Part shown: positions 1 to 12,012 of the stretch, one piece after another
How the letters are laid out: every line of letters starts with the position of its first letter
Position numbering within the stretch: the stretch's first letter is position 1
From: Heterocephalus glaber
Lineage: Eukaryota; Chordata; Mammalia; Rodentia; Bathyergidae
Length of the DNA: 64,000 nt
Direction of reading: 5' to 3'
Assembly (NCBI RefSeq): GCF_000247695.1
Contig: NW_004624776.1
Location: 10,927,344-10,991,343 of the forward strand
Program-made: the position numbers and the translations under genes
The notes under the pieces: generated by a model
What the model was told of the DNA's origin: nothing
What the model saw: only the letters and a program-made list of their open reading frames with translations
The model's database searches: none

Positions 1-652
1 CATTTGTGGAATACAAATCTGTGGGAGTCTGATTGCTATGAGAACAGTGTGTGGTCTTTTGTATTACATTTAGATATAAAAGTATAAGTCTGGTATGGAA
101 TGACTTGTCATTATACTCACCAAAAAAATCACAGAATTGAAAGAAATTATTATCTAACCCCATTACTTTACAATAAGGAAACTGAGTCATAAAGATTGAG
201 AGCTGGCTTAGTGGTATAGTTACACTTAACCTTTAGTATTCTTATTTACCTTCTAATATGTTGTGCTGAATCTACCACTGGTCAAGTCATGCACTCTACT
301 ATACGATGTAGTAGTCAAAGCTTCATATACACCTAAATACACACGTTCATTCTATTTCTAGGTAGGGATAAATAAAGACATTTCATCATACTCATTAGAA
401 GCGACTAAGACATCAAAGAAAAAATGAGATATTAAAATGTTAGAAACATTGAGGTTTATAGAGAAACTGCATAAAATCTAAATTGTCTAAAAGTTGGGGT
501 TAAGAAAGAGTAAGGAAGGTGGATATTTGAAAATGCATGTAATGTAGCCTTATATTTTGGGTATCTTCTGTCACCAGCAAGCTTAGAATCTGGCCATGAT
601 GTAGAGACTTTCTGGAAATGGCAGCAGATTTTAGAATATGCTCATCTGGATC

Positions 653-842
653 AGTATAGCATATACAATTATGTACAGTAATAATAATAAATGGCTGTAT
701 TACTGCTTTATATCCTTGTAGTATTTTCATCATTTTAGAGTATACTCTTACTTATTAAAAAGAAAATACTCTAAAACCATATTCTGTGTATGCTGTGAGC
801 AACCCATATACTCTCATGTTTGCCATCTCTCTTGATAGATCC
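653..842. repeat. Copy A of a 190-bp near-identical dispersed repeat
   Basis: From ATACAATTATGTACAGTA to CTTGATAGATCCA the sequence matches 4914-5101 with only a handful of substitutions and small indels, in the same orientation and about 4.26 kb away. Confidence 0.85.
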
Positions 843-856
843 AATAATTAAAATGG

Positions 857-917
857 ATATAAAAAAGATAAGGGAATGATAAAAGATAATAAATGGGTAT
901 AAAAAAGATAAGGGAAT
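857..917. repeat. Short tandem duplication
   Basis: The unit TATAAAAAAGATAAGGGAAT occurs twice, about 40 bases apart. Confidence 0.75.
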
Positions 918-1734
918 TACATCCTTTAATATGGATGAAAAATAGCTTAGACTTCTTATTTCTCTCAATAGAACTTATCTTTTAGAGTATAGAATTCTCT
1001 TTTTACCCTTTTATGAAGTTATGGAGTTTAGAAGAACCGAATAAAGTCTTAATTCAGTACTTACTATAAGACCAATGAGATAAATATTTCACACATTTTT
1101 AGTAATGTTCATTTAAATAACGTGTAGGAGAATTTAATGTGCAGTTGAAGGCATTATTAGTATTTTCTGTCAAGCCATTTATCAGGGTGCTGTAAAGACT
1201 TAGGAATTGCAAACCCTCCTTTCACTTACAGACTGATGAAGGCTAAGCAGTTATATCCTTTTGAAAGTTCTATTTTTAGAGGTATGCTTATTAATATTTG
1301 GAATACTAATTTAATAATTTCCAAAGCCTCATAGGTCTAAAATGTGAAAGATGCAATGAAAAGGCAGATGATTGATAAAAATTAATTACCAAGTTTACAC
1401 ATAGAAAAAATTAAACAGTATGATTTTTAAACCCTCTTTGAATATATGTCGTAGCAATCTTACTTTTCCCTAGTTTCAATTAAAATATTGAAATTCCAGT
1501 AGAAGTATTTATTTTCCAGCACTCAACCCTACATAATACAATTCTTTGTACATTTGTTCAACAAATACTCATTACTTACTGTGTGCTTCATGCTGCTGTT
1601 CTACCTGTTTAAATAATCTTGGCAAGCTGGTAGCAAATTAGAATTGACTACCAGATTGTAAGTCCTTCAAGGCCAGGTCCTTCCCACTCTTTGGATTCAC
1701 TTGCCCAAAGTTGACACTCACCTAATGCTTGTCA

Positions 1735-2240
1735 CTTCAGTTGTTAACTTAGTTTGGTTATCCATTGCTAGGAAATTAGTCACCTCAGACAGTTACATAA
1801 AACAACAAGCATTTGATTCTGCTTATGGATTGTATGAGTCAGAAGTTCAGACAGCACATAGCAGGGATGGCCTGTCTCTGCTATGTATCTGGACCACTGC
1901 CCTGAATTGCTGACAGCCAAGGACCACAGCATTTGGCACTAGAGCATCTCTTTCTCAGATGGCTTATTCATGCACATGTCTGGCTTCTTTGTGGGGTGAC
2001 TGGAAGCACAGGCTAATCCAGGACTTGTCAGAGGACCATACAGGTGGCCTTTCCACCATGGCAGCCTCAGACTGTTTAAAAGTTCTTACATGATGATTCA
2101 GTGTTCCAGTGAATAAGAGAGAAGCTGCATGGCCTGGTATGGTGTAGCCTTGAAGTCACACAGCATCTATTCTGCCGAAACTACTCTGTTGGAAACAGTC
2201 ATAGGCCCACCCAGCCAGGGAACATCAACTTTACCTTGTG
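1735..2240. mobile_element. Old interspersed repeat, class not assigned
   Basis: The stretch resembles old mammalian repeats containing the 'aaacaacaa...ttctg' motif and a GGCCTTTCCACCATGGCAGCC block. A MaLR-type LTR is possible. The assignment is from memory of repeat consensus and is weak. Confidence 0.3.
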
Positions 2241-2550
2241 ATGAGAGGAGATTAAACAGTTGCAGTCTTATATCAAACCAACACAAACTAGTAGAATGAT
2301 GATGTGAGGCACAGAACATGAGCACTGGTTGTGGCATTTTTGTCCATGGTCTTACTTGTTAGAAATTGCTAAGTTTCACGTTAAATTTCACTGAAAGTTA
2401 TAGAATCTGAGCGTTAGCAACAATGAGTGATTGTATACATGGCTGTCACTTGCCTTTGTCATTAAATTTTTAGGCATCGGCAATTTCTTAGATATTGGTA
2501 GAAATGGCATATTAGCAGCAAGTGTGAAATTGCCTTCCCAATTTGAATGA

Positions 2551-2769
2551 TCTTTTTTTTCTTTCTAGTACTGGCAGTTGAGCCTAGGCCCTTTCCACTG
2601 AGCTACATCCCCACCCCTTTTTCATTTTTATTTTGTAGTTTTATACTTGATCTTAGCCAAGAGGCCGAGAGGCGATTTTATTTTGTAGTTTTGAAACAGG
2701 GTAACTTGTGATACTCCTGCCTCAGCCTCCAAGGGTGCTGGGGTGACAGGCATGTGCCACCATATCAAC
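2551..2769 (-). mobile_element. B1-dID composite SINE, minus strand, interrupted
   Basis: Reading on the minus strand there is a B1 left part (GGTGGCACATGCCTGTCA, then GAGGCTGAGGCAGGAG), an A-rich linker, and an ID-like part (GATGTAGCTCAGTGGAAAG). It is flanked by the 8-bp duplication TTGAATGA at 2543-2550 and 2770-2777. A U2 snRNA fragment is inserted in its linker. Confidence 0.8.
2645..2676 (-). pseudogene. U2 snRNA 5'-end fragment (retroposed, 32 nt)
   Basis: The minus strand reads as nucleotides 1-32 of U2 snRNA with two T-to-C changes (positions 6 and 16). It is flanked by the 17-bp direct repeat TTTTATTTTGTAGTTTT at 2626-2642 and 2676-2692. Truncation at the 3' side fits the known class of self-primed U2 pseudogenes. 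It lacks the rest of U2, so it cannot be a functional snRNA gene. Confidence 0.8.
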
Positions 2770-3219
2770 TTGAATGACATTCTTTTAAAAAATTTGAGTT
2801 TGAGAAGAGCAGAGATTTTTCTCCTATAGATAAAAGTAAAATACTTACGAACGATGCATGTGTTCATTATACATTAGTAAGCAGTATCCAGTTTTAAATG
2901 GGGAAATGAAGCCCTTAAAATATTCTATATGTTGTACTGCATACACTATGTGGCAATTTTTATCATTACTTTGTGAAGTTCTGCCAAACAACATCAGTTA
3001 CAGATAATTCCTCCCGCTTTCCTCTACCCCTCATCCCCAAACCACCCTCAACAATTCAACATCTAAAGATTATGGTAATTATTAATGTTAATTTTTGTTG
3101 TTGTTAAATTGTGCGTTTGTGTCCTGCTTTATGGCAAGATTTGGAATTTTTGAGAAAAACAACCATCTGATGAACCAAAAAAGTCTCAGGAAAGACTTTT
3201 CCCTAAAGATTTTCTTTTT

Positions 3220-4215
3220 CTATTGCCCTAACTTTCCATCAGCTATCTTCGTTTTCTATGTCCTTTGAAGGACAAACAACTTTAATCTTTATGGAATCCA
3301 GTTTATTTTGTCTTGGCTTGTGCAGTTGTCTAAGAAACCATTGACTAATCCAAGGTCACAAAAATTTACACCTATATTTTCTTCTAAGAATTTTATAGTT
3401 TTACTTCCTGTGTTTAGGACTTTGATTCATTTTGAGTTAATTGTTATGGGAGAACATAATGTGTATTATTCAGTCCTTTAAATTTTATTGAGGTTTTTAA
3501 AAATGGCTTACTACATGTTTTATCTGAGTAAATGTTCCATGTGTTCTTGAGAAGAACATGTATTTTGCTATTCATAGGTAAAATGTTCTATGGATGTCTG
3601 TTACATTTGGTTGTTTTATAGTATTGTTAAAGTCTCTTTATTGTCTTTTTCTTATGTCTAGTTGTTCTATCCATTATTGAAAATGGAGTATTGAAGCCTG
3701 CATTATTGTTGAATTGTCTGTTTCTCACTTTAATGTCAATGTGTCTTAGGGCTGTTTCTTGATATGTTTGTGTTTACAATTGTTAAATCTTCTTGATGGG
3801 TTGAGCTCTTCTTCCATTATTAGAAAATGTTCTTTGTCACTAGAAAGAACTGTTTGCATTTGTGTGATATATATTTTTCCATATTTTACTTTTGGGCTTT
3901 TGGGTTATTTATGTCTTTAAATCTGAGTTATGACTCTTGTAGACAGCATACAGTATACTAGGATCATGTTTTGTTTTTTAACCCATTCTGCCAATCAGTG
4001 TCCTTTAATCTATGTAATTTATTGTAATTATTGATAAGATAGGATTTATGTCTTCCATTTTGCTGTTTCTATATGTTATTTCCTTTTGTTTCTTTAATCC
4101 TCTTCTTGCTTTTGTGTTAGATATTTTTTAATATGCCATTTTCATTCCCTTATCTTTTTTTAATAATTACTTTCTTAGAGGTGATCGTGAGACTGCAATT
4201 AACATCCTAATTTAT
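3220..4215 (-). mobile_element. Old L1 fragment (ORF2 region), minus strand
   Basis: T-rich sequence on the + strand contains phrases typical of antisense L1 ORF2, such as the TCTTGTAGACAGCATA and ACCCATTCTGCCAATC blocks. It is degraded with no usable frame. Confidence 0.65.
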
Positions 4216-4224
4216 AAGAGCCTG

Positions 4225-4705
4225 GGTTAATTTTACTAGTGTATTAGGATTCTCCAGAGAAACAGAACCAATACAGAATTTATTATGAGGAATTGGCTCA
4301 CAAGATTATGGAGGCTAAAAAGTCCCACAATATGTTGTCTGCAAGCTGGAGACTTAGGAAAGTCAGTGGTGTAATTGAGTTTGATTATAAAGGTCTGAGA
4401 ATCAGAAAAATCAATAAAATAAATCCCAGTCATAGGCTGGGAGAAGTTAAGATGAGATGTTCCCACTGGAGCACTGAGGCAGGGAAAAGATGGAGTCTCT
4501 TCCTTCTGCCTTTTATTCTCTTCAGGCCCCCAATGGATGGAGTGATGCTTAACCACATTGGAGAGGACACTCTACCTTGTAGTTACCTGAGTCCACTGAG
4601 TCATTGCCACTCACATCTAGAAACACTCTCACACATACCCAGAAACAGTGTCAATCTGGACACCCTCCCCATGTCCTACTCATGTTGACACAAAAAATTA
4701 CCCAT
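4225..4705. mobile_element. Old mammalian interspersed repeat, class not assigned
   Basis: It opens with ATTAGGATTCTCCAGAGAAA and continues GGAATTGGCTCACAAGATTA, then a CAGGCCCCCAATGGATGGA block, ending near GTTGACACAAAAAATTACCC. This is a well-known mammalian dispersed repeat; I cannot name its family with certainty. The 131- and 106-codon ORFs here belong to the repeat. Confidence 0.55.
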
Positions 4706-4913
4706 CACATACAAAAGCTTTAGATGTACAGTAATGCAGTACATAAATTTTGGTTAACAACAGACTGCCTGTATAGCAGTGTAACTGAAAAATTACTATT
4801 GCCTAGTGACATAGCTGCCGTAATGTCATAGTGTCACACTGATTACCATGTGGTTGGTGATGCCGGTGTAAACATCACCAAACTACATTGCCAGTCTTAC
4901 ATAGAAGTATAGG

Positions 4914-5101
4914 ATATACAATTATGTACAGTACATAATAATAAATGGCTGTATTACTGCTTTATATCCTTGTAGTATTTTCATCATTTTAGAGTATACT
5001 CTTACTTATTAAAAAGAAAATTTACTCTAAAACCGTATTCTGTGTATGCTATCAGCAACCCATATACTATCTCTTGTTTGCCATGTCTCTTGATAGATCC
5101 A
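4914..5101. repeat. Copy B of the 190-bp near-identical dispersed repeat
   Basis: Nearly identical to 653-842 in direct orientation. This copy continues upstream (from about 4710) into sequence not shared with copy A. Confidence 0.85.
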
Positions 5102-5262
5102 GAAGCCACCTTGGGTAACTGGCCTGCACCACCTGGGGTTGTGTGATGTTTGCATAATGATAAAACCACTTAATGGTACATTCTTCAAACATTTCTCGCT
5201 TGTTAAGTGGCAGATGATTGTATGTACTTCAGTTCTCTCCCCCTTTTCCACACTGTTACTGT

Positions 5263-5336
5263 TGTATTATACATCTTTATTTATTATATGTATTATATAT
5301 ATATTTATTATATGTATTATACATCTTTATTATATG
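5263..5336. repeat. AT-rich imperfect tandem repeat
   Basis: TGTATTATACATCTTTATT occurs twice, about 50 bases apart, around a (TA)n/TTATTATATG core. Confidence 0.7.
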
Positions 5337-5898
5337 CCCATTGACAAAGGATTGTAATTGTTGCTTTTTGTCAGTGGTGGCAAACCTATGGCACACGTGC
5401 TGCATCAGACCATTAGTTAGCATTGAAAGCTCTAAATGGTTCATCATTGCTGCTTTATATACTTGTCTTTTAAATCAGGTAGGAAAAAGTTGCAAACAAA
5501 AGGAAATACTTTTATGCTGTCTTTTTATAGTTATCCACCTTTGTTGTGTTCTTTATTTCTTTACATGGATTCAGGTTACTGTGTAGTGTCCCTTTACATC
5601 AGCCTAAAGGACCTCTTTTAATTTCTTTAGGGCAAGTCTTTTGGCAACAAGGTCTTTGTAATGTCTTAATTTCACCCTTACTTTTGGGGTATAATTCTAC
5701 TGGATATAGACATTTTGGTTATTGTCTCTCTTGCTCTACTTTCAAAAAAAATGTTTAATATTAGAATTTTGATTATGTCATTCATTGACATCTAACTTAT
5801 ATAGTTTCTAAAGAGAAATCAGTAGGCTCTTACTGAGGGTCTTTTTCATCTGTGGAATTGTTTTTTCTCTTGCTGTTTTCAAGATTCTTTTTTGGGGG

Positions 5899-6106
5899 GC
5901 TTGGTTTTTTGGGGGATTTTTGTTGTTTTGGTTCGTTTTGTTTTTGTTTTTTGTTTGTTTGTTTGAGACAGGGTCTCACTATATAGATATAGACCAGGCT
6001 GGCCATGAACTTGCTGTGTAGCCCAGCCTGTCTCAAACTCCCTGCAGTCCTTCTGCCCTCAGCCTCCAGTACTGGAATTACAGACATATGGCTCCATGCC
6101 TGGCTC
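5899..6106 (-). mobile_element. B1 SINE, minus strand
   Basis: A T/G-rich tail (5905-5964) precedes GAGACAGGGTCTCACTATAT, GACCAGGCTGGCCATGAAC and GCCTCCAGTACTGGAATTAC, the reverse complement of B1. Confidence 0.85.
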
Positions 6107-6880
6107 AAAGAATCTTTGTCTTTGTCTCATGAATTAGATCATGGTGTGTCTAGGTGTGGATCCTGCTACTGGCTTTCCCATATGGAGTTTGTTAAGCCTC
6201 TTGTATGTGTTGATGAATATTTTTCATCAAATTTGGTAGTTTTTCCCAATGTTTCTTCAAATATTCTTTCTGTTCCTTTCCCTTCTTATGAGACTCATGG
6301 TAGGTAGGAAGATAGCTGGCCAGATGGAGGATCAGTACTCTTGATGGTGTCTCACAGGACCCTGAGGTTCTTTTTCTTCTACTTCTTAATTTTTCTGTTC
6401 CTAGGACTGGACAATTTAAATTAATTTATCTTCAAATTTGTTCATTCTTCTTGTTCAAATCTGTTTTTTAACTTCTCTAGTGAATTTTTCATTCACTGTA
6501 CTTTTTACACTAGAATTTCCATTTAGTTCTTTATTATTGCTTATATTTCTTTATTGATACTTTCTTTTTGGTGAAACATAGTCTTATATTTTGCTTTAGA
6601 TCTTGAACATATCCAAAATTGCCGATTTGAGTCATTGTCTGATAAATCCAGTGTCTCTGCTTTTTCAGGACAGTCTGTTGATTACTTGGATATGGCCCAC
6701 ACTTGGTTTTTTGCATGTCTTTTAATTTTGTATTGAACCCTGGAGATTTTAGATAATAGACCTAGCAACTCTGGAAATTACCTTCTTTCCTTCTACAACA
6801 TTTATTGTCGCTTTGTCATTATTGTTTGCTGAGTGACTTTTTGAACTAATTCTATAAAATCTTAGCCCATTGCTAAGCTA
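6107..6880 (-). mobile_element. Old L1-type fragment, minus strand
   Basis: This T-rich stretch resembles antisense old L1 (L1ME/HAL1-like), with TTCTTCAAATATTCTTTCTG and TATTGAACCCTGGAGATTTTAG. The B1 at 5899-6106 probably inserted at its edge. Confidence 0.45.
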
Positions 6881-7247
6881 ATGATTGAACAGAGGATTCC
6901 TTTAATCCCTGGAACCAATATATCTCCCAGTCTTCCCCGGGGGCTCTGTGTATGCAATGGGACAACCATACCTTCAGCACTCAGAACAGTAAACAGCTCT
7001 GCCTTGGCCTTCATCTCCTGCCTTCACAGAGCTTCAGCATCAGCCAGAAGAGAAAATGCAGGGCTTTCCTATAGGCCTTTCCTGTGTGGGACTTCTGTGA
7101 ACCTTTGTGGACATTTCATTCCCTAGCTTTTCTTAAATTTTTGGTTAGCCTTTTGTTTGTCTTCCCCAGGCAGCTACAATCTTAACTCCCTATTTATGTT
7201 TTTGTTTGTTTGTTTCTTTTGTCAGTAGATACCCCTCAGTAAAAATG

Positions 7248-7273
7248 CTGACTTACAGTAGGCTGTAAGTCAG
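7248..7273. repeat. Perfect inverted repeat (hairpin)
   Basis: The arms CTGACTTACAG (7248-7258) and CTGTAAGTCAG (7263-7273) are exact complements around the 4-base loop TAGG. Confidence 0.8.
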
Positions 7274-8759
7274 GTCGGGCAGAGACAGCCTTGCATGTGG
7301 AGTCTTCAGGGAACCAAATGAAACATCATCGAATGTTGACAGTGCTCTGACCATATGGATTTGAAGGTGCTTTAATCTACTTCTCTAGTGGCTGGAAGAT
7401 TCCTGGCTTTCAGTACCTGCTTTTCCATGGCTCTGGGCAATTGTGATAGCAAGTAGGGAATGCCCAAATGCCACAAACCTCTGTGTTCATCCTGAGAACC
7501 AGCCATCTCTTTAACCATTTACCAATCCAGTTATTTATACACAGGATGACCAAAAATTGCATTTTTTATTAATTTTTATAAGATAATAGGAAATGTAAAA
7601 ACAATTTTATCAAATGTATTCAATGTAAAAATTGACTAATTGCAATGACATCTGCCTGAGCAATGCTTGAGATAGTCAGTACCTAAATAAACGCGCTGCC
7701 CAAGTGATGCTCAGGCTAAACTATTGTGGTTAAATACATACTCTCAACTGCTATAATCCTTTGACTAATTTCTAGAGTTCAGAAACAGTTTTGGTAATTT
7801 CTTCTCATCTTTACATGGCTTGTATTTTGGAGAGGCTGATCAGAAATCTTCAATGTGCCATTTTTGTTGACATCAAATGAATTGATTTTTGTGTAGTTTA
7901 CTCCGTAACTATTTTTATCACTCTTCTTGACTCTTGGATGCTCATATTCTTTCAGTTCCGTGAAGTCCCTGGCACGTGGTGTTTAGCATGTATCATTTTA
8001 TTTATATCTACAATGTTCTTGCCACTGCTACCACCAATATTTCTCTTACTAACATAGTGTGTTCTGTTATACCATATGTGTCCTAATGTGAATTAGGTCA
8101 TATGCATTTGTTACCAGGGACGTTGCTATAGCATAAATCATCTTAGCTCATATGTACATTTTTTCCATAAAAGAGGCTAAAATAATGGGAATAGATACAT
8201 AGCCTTCAGCAGGAAAGGTAAATCCTTCCGCTTGGCCTTTGGTTACTGCATGAGCCCTTTGGTTTTATTTTAAGAAAAGTTTAAAAACATGCCTTCATCG
8301 AGAGATCCCTCCGTGGGGAAGGGAAGCCTTAGCCTGTGGCAGATTTCACTGCCTCGGCAGCCTCAGAGCTCCATTTGCACCTGCGTGGTCTCCATACATG
8401 CCTATTCCGATCCAATTAAATGTTAAAGGCATTTCTATTTTCTTGTTTCATTTGTTTTTAATATCCATATGCTTGTCTGCTACACTGAGTTACCTATTTA
8501 AACCAAGTTGCCTCTTCCAGTGCCAGTTACAGCTTGTGTTACTACTAAGTGTTCCCTTTCCAAAGATGCATAGAATTTAGATTTTATTTGTTTAATGATC
8601 CCTATGGCCCTTCTAGCTCTAATATTATATGATTGTGTTTGTAGGTACAAGTCTGTAGAACAAATCCAATTTATGTTTTTGTAAGGCTTAAGAAAAACAA
8701 AATTCCACATCAGTGAATTTAGTATGGTAGAAAAGAAAAGGACACAAACCTTTGAAATC

Positions 8760-8950
8760 TGACCAGAGTTTGTATGAATTTGGGCTATGCAGTTAAATAG
8801 TTGCATGTATTGGCCTAGTTAGTTAAGCCTCAGAGATTCTCATTTGTAAAATGAACTTAATAAAATGATTGTGAGGATACCATGAAATGATATATAGAGA
8901 GGCCACCTCACAATGACTGGCACTGAATATGCACCCCACAGATACTGGTT
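8760..8950 (-). mobile_element. MIR SINE, minus strand
   Basis: AGCCTCAGAGATTCTCATTTGTAAAATG followed by GTGAGGATACCATGAAATGA matches the MIR core in reverse orientation. Confidence 0.65.
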
Positions 8951-9094
8951 TTTGGTGTTTGTTTGTTTGTGTTTGTTTTGTTTTTTCCTTTCACTTCCAA
9001 GTGTTACAGACTTGCAGGATCACAGCTCTGAGCTGTGTTGGTCATGACCTTTCCTCTGGGCAAGCCTGGCCACGTCTACTCATTCCCTAACAGT

Positions 9095-9440
9095 TTTTTT
9101 CATAGCTTTATTACTCTGTATGTCACATATTGTAAAACTCACATATTTAAAGTGTACAGTTCAGTGACTTTTAGTATAATGACAGAATTTTATAACATCA
9201 TCACAATCTAATTTAGAACATTTCAACCCAATGTAAAGAATGCCCATTAGCAGCCATTCCCCATGCCCTCATGCTCAGATTGTTGAATGTGCTGTCCTAA
9301 CCCTCTTTTTCCCTTAAGTCTTATACTTTTTAGTCTTTAGTTTTTATAGAATGTATATGTTATATTGACACAGATGTTTGTATAATAATCTGGACTTTGC
9401 CCCATCCACAGAAAGCACTTTTTTTCCAAGCCACTGTGAC
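9095..9440 (-). mobile_element. Old L1 3'-end fragment, minus strand
   Basis: AAAGTGTACAGTTCAGTGAC, TAACATCATCACAATCTA and ACCCAATGTAAAGAATGCCC belong to a familiar old L1M 3' region. A related copy is at 62340-62690. Confidence 0.6.
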
Positions 9441-9454
9441 CTATGTGAATCAGC

Positions 9455-9805
9455 TTTCCCTTACTGTAACAAAATACCTTAAAAGGAGAAAAGGTTTATT
9501 TTGGTTCATGGTTTCAAAGGTATTGCTCCATGGTTGCTTGTCCCTGTGGTTTGGGGCCTATAGTTGACACAGCGTGTAATGCCAGAAACCTGTTGTCACG
9601 GCCCTCTCACTTCAGAAGAAGCAGAGAGATGGGAAGTCTCTCCATTCTCAATATCCTCTTCAGGGGCATGGCCCAGTGATCTAACTCCCTTCCACTAGGC
9701 CTCCCCTTTAAGGTTCCACTACCTCCAGTAGAACCACAGTCTGAAGACCAAACCTTTAACACATGGGTCTGTGGGGGGAATTTCAGATCCAAACTACAGC
9801 AACTT
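9455..9805. mobile_element. Dispersed repeat, copy 1 of a family with a second copy at 38815-39140
   Basis: It shares AACAAAATACCTTAAAA, GGTTTATTTTGGTTCATGG and a CTTCCACTAGGCCTCCCC block with the second copy. The 129-codon minus-strand ORF is derived from it. The family is not assigned. Confidence 0.6.
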
Positions 9806-11758
9806 CTGTTTGCCAAATCAAACTGGAATTTCTTAGTTCGTATCTTATTTGTTCCTTCTTTAGAAATTGTCTTATTGGCTACTTTGTTGATATTCCTATC
9901 TCCCTTGGTTAAGTTTGAAGTCTTTCTATCAGTCTTCTTCTGCCTGGTAGTTTTATCTTGGTCTACCCATGTGGCCCCAAATATAGGTGTTACCAAAGGT
10001 TCTATCTATAGCCTTTCTCTTGTCAGTGCTGGACGAGATCACTTTTAGTATTTTTCCTGTTCATATAGGCGATTTCCTACTCTTGTTAACAATTTGCTGA
10101 TCTATTGGGAATTTAAGTTTACTTGTTTTTCCACCTCTCTATCAACTTTAGGCTTTTCTTTTTAAAATATAATTTAATGTACTTAATAATGATAAGATAG
10201 GCCTGCGATTATTTAGTCAGGGAGGAGGTTAAAATTGTTAGCTGATTTCCAGATGTTCACATTGTGTTTTTTCTTTTTTTCCTGTTCTTGATTTATTTTT
10301 TTCCATTCAAGACTAGCTTTTGCCCATGTGATATTTGTGTATAAGATCATTTAGAAATGAGATCTTTATCTTTTCAGTCCCAATATTTTCATGGTCTAGT
10401 TTTTGCCTTAACGTTTTTTGTTTTTGGAGTAAAATACTGTGAAAATGAATTTCTAATTAAGCCTGCTTACTTGAAAAAAATAACATTTTCTGTTATCTAA
10501 TTTTCAAAAATATTTGTCAGGCCCTGCAAGAACATTCCCTGAAGTACTACACACAGTGCAGAAAGGAAAATCAGTTGTCCCCCTTAATAAGGTGTACAGA
10601 AAATTAGAAATGAGAAAGAAAAATGAATAAAGGAATTTTAAGCAGTCCTTTCCAAGAACTTGAAGTACAAGATTTAAAGGTTCAGTTTACATGGAAAACT
10701 TATTATCTTTATAGTGGGGGTAGCTTTCAGTTTTAATTGAATTGAATTCTGTGTTTCATTTTGTTAGAAGTGCTGGATTTTTAAAAATATTGTCATTTAG
10801 TGAAGAGCTGCAACACTCAGCCTACGGTCAAGGATCACCTCCCCAAGGGTGGAGGTTGCTCTTCTTCACGAGTCCCATATCTTCCTCCTATTCCTCAAAC
10901 CGGGCATTATTGGTCACTAATCCTGGGCAAGGACAAGGAGATGGCACCTGAACACCACTTCTAAGCTTTTATTTAAACATTTCATTGGTTATTAATTTAA
11001 ACAAGCTTCCATCTGCTCTTTCTGTTCATTTAAATAAAAACAAGCACATTAACAGTTCTTTGTGCTTACATTTTCCAGATATACTTGGAATTTTATTCTT
11101 TAACTCACAGTGTATCTATAATGCCACTACTGCAATTCTAATTTTACAGCCTGAGAGATACATTTTTTTCTGTTGTGTCTGTCATAAATTACTTGGCCCT
11201 TTCCTATCAAGTTGTAAAGCCTCAGATATGCTAGAACCCATTAATGCATAAATATGTCACGTGGCCATGGAGAGTGAATAAGGCAGCATCGTGGCTACTT
11301 AAGGCCTAAGAACACAACCGCTCATAGGGGAAGAAGACTGGTAATTGCATTCATGAAGGAAGAAGACCGCTAATTGCCACTCCTCTGCTTGAGGCATTTC
11401 ACCTGTAAAGAAGGTACCATAGTGTGATTTTCAGAATCCTTCTTTCAATACAGAGAGCTATTGGGTTGCCTTCTGGTGACTATTACACACCTGAATATGG
11501 TTTTTTGCTGAAGTATTCTTTGAGGTGTTTACCAAATCCTTGTACATACCAGTGGCTTTTGCTTTTAATTTGCTATGTAGAATGGTAAGAATTTAGTATG
11601 AGTAGAGATTAGGGTCAGAATTACATACTGCTTATACTTCTAGGTTCTTTTGGCATAGAAACCATTGCTGTTCTTATTTTGAGGTATAAGCTACGAATTC
11701 ACACCCTCCCTTTTTTTCCCTTTCAAATCATCCGGAAACTATTTGATATTCTTTATAG

Positions 11759-12012
11759 ATGTCCTGGAGCTTCTCATCAGAGAGTTGCCCTAGAGAAAAG
11801 GAAAACTAGTAAAACTCAGACGGAGATTGAGAATGAAAGTGGATCCACTGTAATAGATCCTCCAGGTACTCTGTCCCCAGAAACGGACTGTTCAGGGATG
11901 GGGACGGGCACAGTGCCTACCGAGCGGAACTCGACGTTAGCCTGTCTTCCCACCTGTCCCGAGGAGCCTGGCCTGGACAACCCTGCCTTTGAAGAGAGCG
12001 CTGGAGCCGACA
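11759..12012 (+). CDS. LNX2: LNX2 exon encoding the post-zinc-finger linker and NPAF motif
   Basis: The acceptor is the AG at 11757-11758 and the donor the GT at 12013-12014. The first base completes an arginine codon; the next residues are [15 protein letters not shown]. The exon continues through an acidic/Thr-Pro-rich linker to [17 protein letters not shown] is encoded by 11979-11990 and corresponds to the NPxF/Y Numb-PTB-binding motif known in the LNX family. The last base, A at 12012, combines with CC of the next exon to give Thr. Length is 254 bases. This is the first LNX2 exon in the window. The in-frame open stretch before 11759 is intron read-through. Confidence 0.95.

Larger units (their letters stand above)
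1..11758 (+). other. LNX2: LNX2 intron (3' part), no exon recognised
   Basis: No open frame here resembles the RING or zinc-finger part of LNX2, and no other gene is seen, so the stretch is read as intron. It is AT-rich and largely old repeats, listed separately. The stretches 1-640, 990-1700, 6900-8750 and 10020-11700 show no repeat or gene that I can name. Confidence 0.75.

Noticed and set aside
2645..2676. Functional U2 snRNA gene
   Set aside because: Only 32 bases of U2 are present, with two changes and no Sm site or 3' half.
5218..5621. Overlapping hydrophobic ORFs as a membrane protein
   Set aside because: They run through an AT-rich tandem repeat and a DNA-transposon-like relic, in three frames at once.
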